A stretch of 19,762 nucleotides of DNA from Firmicutes bacterium CAG:145 (GTDB taxonomy: Bacteria > Bacillota > Clostridia > Peptostreptococcales > Anaerovoracaceae): positions 1 to 19,762 of the forward strand of contig FR882587.1 of assembly GCA_000435715.1 (NCBI GenBank), given 5' to 3'. The first letter of the stretch is position 1, and each line of letters starts with the position of its first letter. This document shows, piece after piece, positions 1 through 5,929 of this stretch. The notes beneath the pieces were generated by a model. It saw only the letters and a program-made list of their open reading frames with translations. It did no database searches and was not told the DNA's origin. The position numbers and the translations under genes were made by a program.

Positions 1-20
1 CCTTCCTCTCCTTTTTTATT

Positions 21-1838
21 TTATGCAAATTGGCTGTTATAGAGATCTGCATATGCGCCGCCTGCGGCAAGCAATGATCTGTGATCGCCCTGTTCGATGA
101 TATTTCCGTCCTGCATAAATAGGATCATATCTGCATCTACTATCGTAGAAAGGCGATGGGCGATAACAAAGCTGGTACGGCCTTTCATGAGCCTTCCCAT
201 GGCTTTGCTTATCTCCGCTTCGGTTCTGGTATCAACGCTGGAAGTAGCTTCATCCAGTATCAGTACCGCCGGATTGCAGAGGAAAACTCTGGCTATAGTC
301 AGAAGCTGTCTCTGTCCCACAGAGATGTTTTCTGCGTCATTGCTCAAAACTGTGTCATATCCCAGAGGCATGGTGTGAACGAAGAAGTCTACTCTGGCGG
401 CTTTAGCGGCCGCTACGATTTCTTCTCTCGTGGCCTCCGGTTTTCCGTACGCTATGTTTTCAGCTATAGTGCCTTCAAACAGCCATGTGTCCTGGAGCAC
501 CATTCCGAAATTTCTTCTCAGGGCGGCTCTGCTGATACTTCTGGTATCTCTTCCGTCCAGGAATATCTGCCCACCGTCTGTCTCATAAAATCTCATCAGC
601 AAGTTTATCAACGTGGTCTTGCCTGCTCCGGTGCTTCCCACTATGGCTATCTTCTGGCCCGGTCGGGCTTTGAAGCTGACGTCTTTCATCAAAGTTGTGT
701 CTTTGGAATATCCGAATTTTACGTGAGAAAATTCGACGCTTCCCTGCGCCATGCCGGCAGGCGCAAAGCCTTCCTCGTCTTTGGAGATTTCCTCTTCGTC
801 CAAAAGTTTATATACTCTTTCCAGGGACGCCAGAGAGGACTGCATGGAGTTGACCATGAAGGCCATTTCTGTCAAAGGTTCTGCCGACTGATTTACGTAC
901 TGGAAAAACGCCTGAAATACGCCAACGCTCATGGTTCCTGTCAGCAACATTCTTCCGCCCAATACGGCTATGAGGATCTGACCGAGGCGGTTGATAAAAC
1001 GTATAGCCGGATTTATGGCGTTTATCATGAAATCCGCTTTGCGTGTGGCCTCTGCCAGCTCTTCTGTGGCCCTGTGCATTTTATGCGAGCTTTCACCCTC
1101 CTGATTGAAGGCTTTTATGATGACTCTTCCGCTGTAGCCCTCCTCTACGAGAGCCGTCACGTCGCTGACTCTCTGCTGTCTTTCGAGGGCTGATCTGAGA
1201 GTTTTGGCCGATACTATCTTTGTCACTAGAAGAGATATTCCCATAAAGGTCAGGAAGACCACCGTAAGCAGTACGCTGAATCTGAACATCATCACCAAAG
1301 ATCCTGCGATCATACCTACAGAAGTGAATAATTTAAGCACGCCTGTCTGGAAGGCTTCCGCCATTTTATCCAAGTCATTGGTTATGCGGCTCAGTACGGC
1401 GCCGGGCTTGTTTCTGTCGAAAAAGGCTAAAGGCATGCGGCTGAGTTTCTCGCCGATCTCGCTCCTCAGTCTCAGGCTGAGCTTCTCTGCGAAGCTGGCC
1501 ATCAGAAAAGACTGGAGAAGATAAAACAGCCCTGTGGCCAGATAGATGATAAGCAGGCCGAATATCTCTCTTCCTCCGTCGTTCCACGTGATGGAAAAGG
1601 TCGCTCCTTCTGCAAGAGAAGCTTTTATCTTTTCCCACAGCAGGTCTACTATGTCTGCGCTGTACAGGGGAGCTACGATAGACAAAAGAGTGTAAAATAT
1701 CACCGAGACCAATACAATTAGGAGTCTCCTGTGCTGATCGCTGACAGACGACCACAATCGTTTCAGAGTTTTGCCTGCGTCATCGGGGGCCGATACGTCA
1801 AAACCTTCATCAAATTCTTCTATTCTGTTTTCATCCAT
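21..1838 (-). CDS. ABC exporter half-transporter, catalytically intact ATPase subunit
   Basis: A 605-residue fused permease/ATPase of the multidrug and lipid exporter type (ABC_membrane plus ABC_tran). The membrane domain spans roughly residues 35-335 and the ATPase roughly 365-600. Visible motifs: Walker A GSTGAGKT at 401-408, Q-loop Gln449, signature ISVGQ at 505-509 (Val replaces the usual Gly), Walker B ending in Asp529 with the catalytic Glu530, and switch His561. The intact Glu and His with an altered signature mirror the neighbouring subunit, so the two probably form a heterodimer like LmrCD, BmrCD or TM287/288. The start at 1838 overlaps the stop of the upstream subunit by 8 bp and has GGGGAGG before it, which suggests coupled translation. 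The substrate cannot be read from sequence; drug or amphiphile export is inferred from the family and the MarR neighbour. Confidence 0.95.
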   Translation of the reverse strand: MDENRIEEFDEGFDVSAPDDAGKTLKRLWSSVSDQHRRLLIVLVSVIFYTLLSIVAPLYSADIVDLLWEKIKASLAEGATFSITWNDGGREIFGLLIIYLATGLFYLLQSFLMASFAEKLSLRLRSEIGEKLSRMPLAFFDRNKPGAVLSRITNDLDKMAEAFQTGVLKLFTSVGMIAGSLVMMFRFSVLLTVVFLTFMGISLLVTKIVSAKTLRSALERQQRVSDVTALVEEGYSGRVIIKAFNQEGESSHKMHRATEELAEATRKADFMINAINPAIRFINRLGQILIAVLGGRMLLTGTMSVGVFQAFFQYVNQSAEPLTEMAFMVNSMQSSLASLERVYKLLDEEEISKDEEGFAPAGMAQGSVEFSHVKFGYSKDTTLMKDVSFKARPGQKIAIVGSTGAGKTTLINLLMRFYETDGGQIFLDGRDTRSISRAALRRNFGMVLQDTWLFEGTIAENIAYGKPEATREEIVAAAKAARVDFFVHTMPLGYDTVLSNDAENISVGQRQLLTIARVFLCNPAVLILDEATSSVDTRTEAEISKAMGRLMKGRTSFVIAHRLSTIVDADMILFMQDGNIIEQGDHRSLLAAGGAYADLYNSQFA

Positions 1839-3618
1839 CTATATCCTCCCCTTTCATCTGCGATCTGGCTATGTCCTGATAGACCGGGCAGCTTTTCATC
1901 AGCTGGCTGTGGGCGCCCATGCCGGCGATCTTGCCGTCTTCAAGGACTATGATCCTGTCGGCGGAAAGTATCGTGTTTATCCTCTGGGCGATTATAAGCA
2001 CGGCTGCATCCTCGGTCTCCGCCTTGAGGGCTTTTCTCAGCGCCGCGTCCGTCTTAAAGTCCAGAGCAGAAAAACTATCGTCGAAAATATATATATCCCC
2101 TTTTTTCATCAAAGCTCTGGCTATGGAAAGCCTCTGTTTCTGACCTCCGGAGAAGTTGGTGCCTCCCTGTGATACGGGGGAGGCGAGTCCCCTTTCCAAG
2201 TTTCTCACAAAGTCCGCCTGGGCGACGGAAAGTATTCTGTCCATCTCTTCTTCTGAAGCCAATGGGTCGCCGTGGCGCAGATTATCTTTGATGGTTCCCG
2301 AAAAAAGCCACGCTTTCTGCGGCACATATGAGATACGTCCTCTCAGCTCAGACTGACTCATATCTCTTACGTCTCTGCCGTTCAAAAGGACAGAGCCGCA
2401 TGTAACGTCATGGAATCTCAATATAAGCTTGGCTATAGTAGATTTTCCACTGCCTGTGCTTCCTATAATAGCGGTAGTCTCTCCTCTTTTACATGTAAAG
2501 TCTAATCCGCTGAGGGTGTCCTCTTCGGCATCGGCAAATCTGAAGCTGACATTTTTAAAAGTGATTATATCATCCCGGCTCTCTGCCGTCCGGCGATCTG
2601 GGCCTTCTTCTGAACTGTCTATCGCAGCAGTTCTCTTATTCAGACCTTCTCCGCGGATCCAGCCGTCTTTAATCTCCGGTTTTAGAACCAGAATTTCCTT
2701 TATTCTGGCTACACAGACCATAGCTCTGGGCAGCAGTATCATGACCATCTGCGCCATGATGAGGTAGAACAATATCATTATGGCGTATTCAGTTACGGCC
2801 GTTATGTCGCCGATCTCCATAAATCCTGCGCCGATTCTGTTTCCGCCTACGTACAGAACCGCCACGATTATGAGATTTATCACCAGTAGAGCTATACTTT
2901 CAAGCCCTGCGAAAAGCCGATTGACTTTTATAGAAACTTCTGCATAATCGCCAAATACGCCTTTCATCCTCTTTTCTTCGTAAGGTTCTTTGTTAAAAGC
3001 TCTTATGACTCTGACTCCGGTTATGTTCTCACGTATGACTATGTTCATCCTGTCGAGGAACTTCTGAAGTTTTTCGAAGAGAGGAGTGGCCTTCTTCATT
3101 ATGAAGACAGCCATGATGAGTATGGCCACGGTGGCGACGGTCAATATGCCTCCCATCACAGAGTCTATCATGAAGCCCATCACTATTCCCATGGCGCATA
3201 CTACCGGAACCGGCAGAACCATCTGTATGAACATGACCAGACCCTGCTGAAGTACATTGACGTCATTGAGGGTTCTGGTTATCATGGAACCGGTGCCGAA
3301 CTTTTCCATATCTGAGGAAGAAAACTCCAGCGACTTGTCATATATGGCGTTTCTTATGTCTCTGCCAACTTTTGACGACAGGCTGGCGCACAAATAACTG
3401 CCGGCCAGAGCGCCGAAGCTGGTGACTATCGACACGGCCACCATCAAAAGACCCCTCTGTATTATGTAATCCATATCTCCGCTGCCTATACCGTAGTTTA
3501 TGATATCAGCAGTTATCGTGGGTATCAGAAGACCGCCGGCCACATCCAGGATCATGACCAGCAGAACAAACACCACCAGTTTCTTATATGGTTTTATAAA
3601 ATCAAGTATAACTTTCAT
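1831..3618 (-). CDS. ABC exporter half-transporter, degenerate-site ATPase subunit
   Basis: A 595-residue fused permease/ATPase and partner of the subunit encoded just downstream. The membrane domain covers about residues 10-310, followed by a rather long polar linker (about 315-350) and the ATPase domain. Walker A is GSTGSGKS at 386-393, the Q-loop is Gln434, and the signature FSGGQ at 489-493 is intact. The catalytic Glu after Walker B is replaced by Asp514, and the switch His by Gln545 (AQR instead of AHR). In a heterodimer this places both defects in one composite site, together with the partner's altered signature, and leaves the other site fully canonical. It starts 9 bp after the marR-type gene and overlaps the next gene by 8 bp, so the three form one operon. 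The family assignment is certain; the transported substrate is unknown. Confidence 0.95.
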   Translation of the reverse strand: MKVILDFIKPYKKLVVFVLLVMILDVAGGLLIPTITADIINYGIGSGDMDYIIQRGLLMVAVSIVTSFGALAGSYLCASLSSKVGRDIRNAIYDKSLEFSSSDMEKFGTGSMITRTLNDVNVLQQGLVMFIQMVLPVPVVCAMGIVMGFMIDSVMGGILTVATVAILIMAVFIMKKATPLFEKLQKFLDRMNIVIRENITGVRVIRAFNKEPYEEKRMKGVFGDYAEVSIKVNRLFAGLESIALLVINLIIVAVLYVGGNRIGAGFMEIGDITAVTEYAIMILFYLIMAQMVMILLPRAMVCVARIKEILVLKPEIKDGWIRGEGLNKRTAAIDSSEEGPDRRTAESRDDIITFKNVSFRFADAEEDTLSGLDFTCKRGETTAIIGSTGSGKSTIAKLILRFHDVTCGSVLLNGRDVRDMSQSELRGRISYVPQKAWLFSGTIKDNLRHGDPLASEEEMDRILSVAQADFVRNLERGLASPVSQGGTNFSGGQKQRLSIARALMKKGDIYIFDDSFSALDFKTDAALRKALKAETEDAAVLIIAQRINTILSADRIIVLEDGKIAGMGAHSQLMKSCPVYQDIARSQMKGEDIDG

Positions 3619-3627
3619 ATTTACCCC

Positions 3628-4098
3628 TTATTTCCGAGCGGAGTCCTGTCTGATGACAGCTTCTACTTCTTCTTTCATCAGGTCAAGCTGTCGTGCAGAA
3701 AATTCGACAAACCGATCCCGCTCTTGTTTTGACATTCTTTTTAATATTCGCTCTTCCAGTTCATAGAAAGGATATATGGCCCTCTTGCAAAACACCCCCC
3801 CTTCTTCTGTAAGACTGAGCGCTTTGCTGTTTCTTGCTACCGCCATCTGCTCCAGTTTGATATAGCCTTGATTCACCAGCGTCCGCACTGCTGAATTAAG
3901 GCTTTGCCTCGGGATATGCCACATATCCGCCAGCTTATTTTGTGTAAAGACTTCATCTTCGGTCTCACAGAGGGTATATAGTATCCAGAATGATATGCTG
4001 GAAAGACCGAAGTGGGAAGCGTATTCGTGATACAGGTCCTCCTGTTTTCTGTAAATCTGATTTAAAGTCATATTGAGTTCGTGTATTTCATTTCTCAT
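3628..4098 (-). CDS. MarR-family transcriptional regulator
   Basis: A 156-residue winged-helix regulator of the MarR family. The central part (about residues 30-105) reads as helix-turn-helix plus wing: the segment QNKLADMWHIPRQSLNSAV looks like the recognition region, followed by LVNQGYIKLEQ and a basic wing. The terminal helices would form the dimer interface. It is the first gene of an operon with two ABC exporter subunits, starting 9 bp before them, a common arrangement in which the regulator represses its own operon until a toxic compound binds. A 14-bp inverted repeat in its promoter is the obvious candidate operator. The ligand cannot be predicted. Cysteines occur (for example in the segments YTLCE and GVFCKRA), but nothing shows redox sensing. 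Confidence 0.92.
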   Translation of the reverse strand: MRNEIHELNMTLNQIYRKQEDLYHEYASHFGLSSISFWILYTLCETEDEVFTQNKLADMWHIPRQSLNSAVRTLVNQGYIKLEQMAVARNSKALSLTEEGGVFCKRAIYPFYELEERILKRMSKQERDRFVEFSARQLDLMKEEVEAVIRQDSARK

Positions 4099-4140
4099 CT
4101 TAAGCCCTCCTGATATCCTGCTGAGCCAAAAGTTTCAAGT

Positions 4141-4186
4141 CAAAATCCGATTTCGGTTTTTATTCTAAATCTGAAATCGGATTTTG
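4141..4186. promoter_or_regulatory. Inverted-repeat operator around the -10 box of the marR promoter
   Basis: A perfect 14-bp inverted repeat, CAAAATCCGATTTC (4141-4154) and GAAATCGGATTTTG (4173-4186), is separated by 18 bp. One arm occupies the -35/-10 spacer and overlaps the -35 edge; the other lies just downstream of the -10. Each arm also has internal dyad character (AAATCnGATTT-like). The centre-to-centre distance is 32 bp, about three helical turns, so two dimers could bind the same face. Binding by the adjacent MarR-type protein would block polymerase; that protein-site pairing is inferred from position. Confidence 0.7.
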
Positions 4187-4190
4187 TCAA
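4162..4190 (-). promoter_or_regulatory. Promoter of the marR-ABC operon
   Basis: On the minus strand there is a perfect -35 TTGACA (4190-4185), a 17-bp spacer, and -10 TAGAAT (4167-4162, five of six consensus bases). The start codon lies about 60 bases downstream. No better promoter is visible upstream of the regulator gene, and the spacing is ideal for the housekeeping sigma factor. Confidence 0.75.
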
Positions 4191-4378
4191 TATCTATTTG
4201 CTCTTATTTTTATTCTTAGCAGGACATTAAGGGAAGAGTGAGGCTCCGTCCGGCGAAGGGAGCTCCTTTAAATGCGATCTTTTGTATTTTTTACAAAAGA
4301 TCGCCTGAATATTATTATCATGTACAAAGATTATTTATCAGGATAATGATATACTTTTATCAAAGCCACATAATGATC
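4191..4378. other. Gene-free spacer with a perfect 13-bp hairpin
   Basis: No gene is supported here. The clearest structure is a perfect inverted repeat, GCGATCTTTTGTA (4274-4286), five T loop, TACAAAAGATCGC (4292-4304). It is AT-rich and no T-run follows on either strand, so it is not a good intrinsic terminator; a protein site or processing hairpin is possible. Just before it, 4259-4271 holds a near-palindrome around GGAGCTCC. On the minus strand a stop-to-stop open stretch runs from 4495 down to a TAA at 4331-4333, without a start codon. Confidence 0.45.
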
Positions 4379-4480
4379 AAGCTTCTTGCTACAAGCCGCT
4401 AATGCTGAATTTTGTACTTTCCACCCATAAAGGTACTCCTTACTAAAACTTTGCGGCAGCAGGAAGCTTTTATTTTTTTG
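4379..4480 (+). ncRNA. Candidate structured RNA or terminated hairpin (plus strand)
   Basis: Outer arms AAGCTTCTTGCT (4379-4390) and AGCAGGAAGCTT (4458-4469) pair over 12 positions with one wobble. Inside them CCGC (4396-4399) pairs with GCGG (4453-4456), and an inner hairpin pairs GTACTTT (4415-4421) with AAGGTAC (4430-4436), including one T.G pair. A T-rich tail TTATTTTTTT follows directly, as in an intrinsic terminator. The whole looks like a small multi-stem RNA with its own terminator, or a small inverted-repeat mobile element. No convincing promoter was found: TATACT at 4350-4355 lacks a matching -35. No known RNA family was recognised. Confidence 0.35.
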
Positions 4481-4510
4481 AAAAGAGGGGCGTAGCTATG
4501 TGTATAGCTT

Positions 4511-4647
4511 TACTGATTTTTTTGGGGAGAGGCAGATGGGGCGAGTGGGGGTCGAGGTGTGGATGTGGGAGTATAGGTGTGACGTGTGAATGTGGGGAGT
4601 GCCTGAATGTGCGGGCGTGTAGGTGTGTAGGGGTATAAGTGTGTAGG
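4511..4647 (+). repeat. GT-rich low-complexity tract with G-runs
   Basis: About 137 bases with very few C residues on the plus strand, built from irregular copies of GTGTAGG, GTGTGG and GTGGGAG. It has several G-runs of three to five bases between 4519 and 4570, so G-quadruplex or R-loop formation is conceivable, though the loops between runs are partly long. It runs directly into the palindrome array and shares the TGTAGG motif, so it may be decayed array material. Minus-strand reading frames across it give His/Pro/Thr-rich peptides that look like translated low complexity rather than genes. Confidence 0.5.
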
Positions 4648-5121
4648 CCCACTCGTTTTCAAGTTTTTCTGTTTTCGAGTGGGTGTAGGTCCACTCGCTT
4701 GTGTATTTTTAGTAAATTTGAGTGGGTGCAGACCCACTCGATTAAGCTTTTTTTGTTGTTTCGAGTGGGTACAAGCCCACTCGTTTTCACGTTTTTTCGG
4801 TTTTCGAGTGGGTATAAGCCCACTCGAAAAGCTGCTTTTTTAAGAAACGAGTGGGAGCACTCCCTTTGCAAATTTTGCATATATTGTAAGTTTTGACCGT
4901 AAAAATACACTTTTTTGATTCTTGCCCTATTTTCTTCCCCACTCGATTGGAAAAGTTTTATCCGAACGAGTGGGTGTAGGCCCACTCGATTAAGCTTTTT
5001 TTGTCCTTTTGAGTGGGTGCCTACCCACTCGTTTTCACGTTTTTTCGGTTTTCGAGTGGGGCATAGTCTCACTTAATTGAACATTTTTTATAATTTCGAG
5101 TGGAGACCCCCTCCCCACTCG
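4633..5121 (+). repeat. Array of 22-base palindromes with a 43-bp period
   Basis: Each unit is CGAGTGGG (or TGAGTGGG), a six-base loop, then CCCACTCG, followed by about 21 bases of T-rich spacer. Units start at 4676, 4719, 4762, 4805 and 4848, exactly 43 bp apart, and again at 4967, 5010 and 5053, with a final unit at 5097. The unit at 4848 is broken, the one at 5053 is degraded, and the one at 5097 has a lengthened loop; a half unit precedes the array at 4642-4655. About 80 bp of unrelated sequence interrupts it (4860-4936). Spacers are similar rather than unique, several carrying AAGCTTTTTTTGT or CACGTTTTTTCGG. On the plus strand each unit is a GC-rich hairpin followed by T-runs. A sister array lies at 9571-9704 in the same orientation. 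The function is unknown. Confidence 0.9.
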
Positions 5122-5125
5122 AAAC

Positions 5126-5158
5126 AACAAAAACACCAGTTGAACTGGTGTTTTTGTT
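5126..5158. terminator. Perfect 16-bp palindrome, bidirectional terminator
   Basis: AACAAAAACACCAGTT (5126-5141), one G, AACTGGTGTTTTTGTT (5143-5158). The GC-containing core CACCAGTT/AACTGGTG is followed by TTTTTGTT on either strand, so it can terminate transcription both ways. It separates the palindrome array from the convergent end of the DUF2148 gene. Confidence 0.75.
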
Positions 5159-5175
5159 ACCTTAAAATACAATAA

Positions 5176-5253
5176 AACCACGAAAGGCCGAACCGACCGC
5201 CTCCCAATCGTTAGTTTTTTGGGGAGGGGAGGTACCTCAGGCCTTTCGTGGTT
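5176..5253 (-). terminator. Nested 78-nt stem-loop after the DUF2148 gene
   Basis: Outer arms AACCACGAAAGGCC (5176-5189) and GGCCTTTCGTGGTT (5240-5253) are a perfect 14-bp inverted repeat. Inside, CCTCCC (5200-5205) can pair with GGGAGG (5222-5227). On the minus strand the structure starts about 20 bases after the DUF2148 stop and is followed by TTTTATTGTATTTT, which fits a terminator. The large nested loop is unusual for a plain terminator, so a stable 3'-derived RNA is also possible. Confidence 0.6.
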
Positions 5254-5274
5254 ATCAGCTTGCTATTCTATCCC

Positions 5275-5823
5275 TTAGAACAGTACAGCGCCCGGGTTTC
5301 TGTCAAAATATATGCTCTTAGAAGTAGCATTGAGGGGAATTCCGTAGCAGACGCGTATCTTATCCGGCAGCAGCCCAAGTTCGATAGCGCCTCTGCCTGC
5401 CGAATACATTACCCTGTTATCTACTCTGTTGTCGGCGGCCAGGGAGACGGCCGAACCTACGGCAATACCCAGATCGGACAGGTTGAAGGCGCAGACGCCT
5501 CCTGCCTTTTTCATGGCCGCGCAATTTTCAAAGCCGCACAAAGCACACCTGTTAAGGCCGTAAGGTCTTTCCTTGCAACCTATGAGCACCACGCACACGC
5601 TGTTATCTACGTTCCCAGCGTCTCGTATGCAAAACTCTTTTTCCTCACGTTTGCCTATCTCTCTCATGGCCATAGCCAATCTGTCTTTGTCCTCCCCTGT
5701 GACGACAGCGGCAACTATGCTGTCTTGTCCGCTGGCCTTAGGAGCGGTCTTTGCGGCGGTAACCATCTTGTCGGCTACGGTTAGCACCGCATCAAGTTCA
5801 CATTGCTCCATGTTCTTTATCAT
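5275..5823 (-). CDS. DUF2148 ferredoxin-like domain protein
   Basis: A 182-residue soluble protein of the DUF2148 family, small iron-sulfur-type proteins common in anaerobes. The cysteine cluster Cys93-x2-Cys96-x4-Cys101-x9-Cys111 (segments CALCGFENC and GGVC) can hold an iron-sulfur cluster. The N-terminal half has the family's MVTAAKTAPKASG segment, and the C-terminal part has ADNRVDNRVMYSAGRGAIELG. The start at 5823 has AGAGGCGAG upstream; Met5 is a possible alternative start. The gene is single, divergent from a sugar nucleotidyltransferase and closed by strong terminators. The biochemical role of the family is not established, so none is assigned. Confidence 0.88.
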   Translation of the reverse strand: MIKNMEQCELDAVLTVADKMVTAAKTAPKASGQDSIVAAVVTGEDKDRLAMAMREIGKREEKEFCIRDAGNVDNSVCVVLIGCKERPYGLNRCALCGFENCAAMKKAGGVCAFNLSDLGIAVGSAVSLAADNRVDNRVMYSAGRGAIELGLLPDKIRVCYGIPLNATSKSIYFDRNPGAVLF

Positions 5824-5854
5824 AAATCTCGCCTCTTTTCTTTAATATAATTAC

Positions 5855-5883
5855 ATTATACATAAACTTGCGGTATGGGTAAA
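5855..5883 (-). promoter_or_regulatory. Promoter of the DUF2148 gene
   Basis: On the minus strand, -35 TTTACC (5883-5878), a 17-bp spacer and a perfect -10 TATAAT (5860-5855), with the start codon about 30 bases further on. It overlaps the opposing promoter of the nucleotidyltransferase gene. Confidence 0.65.
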
Positions 5884-5896
5884 GTTGTTATAGAAT
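5868..5896 (+). promoter_or_regulatory. Promoter of the sugar nucleotidyltransferase gene
   Basis: -35 TTGCGG (5868-5873), a 17-bp spacer and -10 TAGAAT (5891-5896, five of six). The ribosome binding site AGGAG is at 5914-5918. The -35 is weak. It is interleaved with the divergent DUF2148 promoter, so polymerase can occupy only one of the two at a time. Confidence 0.5.
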
Positions 5897-5929
5897 ATAA
5901 GCAAAGAAATTTTAGGAGTGTACTCACAA

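Noticed and set aside
156..1193. Plus-strand 345-codon frame opposite the ABC gene
   Set aside because: It lies fully antisense to a clear ABC transporter with conserved motifs, and the translation resembles no family and has no ribosome binding site.
4470..5072. Minus-strand reading frames across the GT tract and array (60, 75 and 137 codons)
   Set aside because: They are translated repeat: the 43-bp period shifts the frame each unit, the peptides are low complexity, and none has a credible ribosome binding site.
4633..5121. CRISPR array
   Set aside because: The regular period is suggestive, but the 22-base repeat is a nearly full palindrome with a variable loop, spacers are short, T-rich and similar to one another rather than unique, and no cas genes are in the window.
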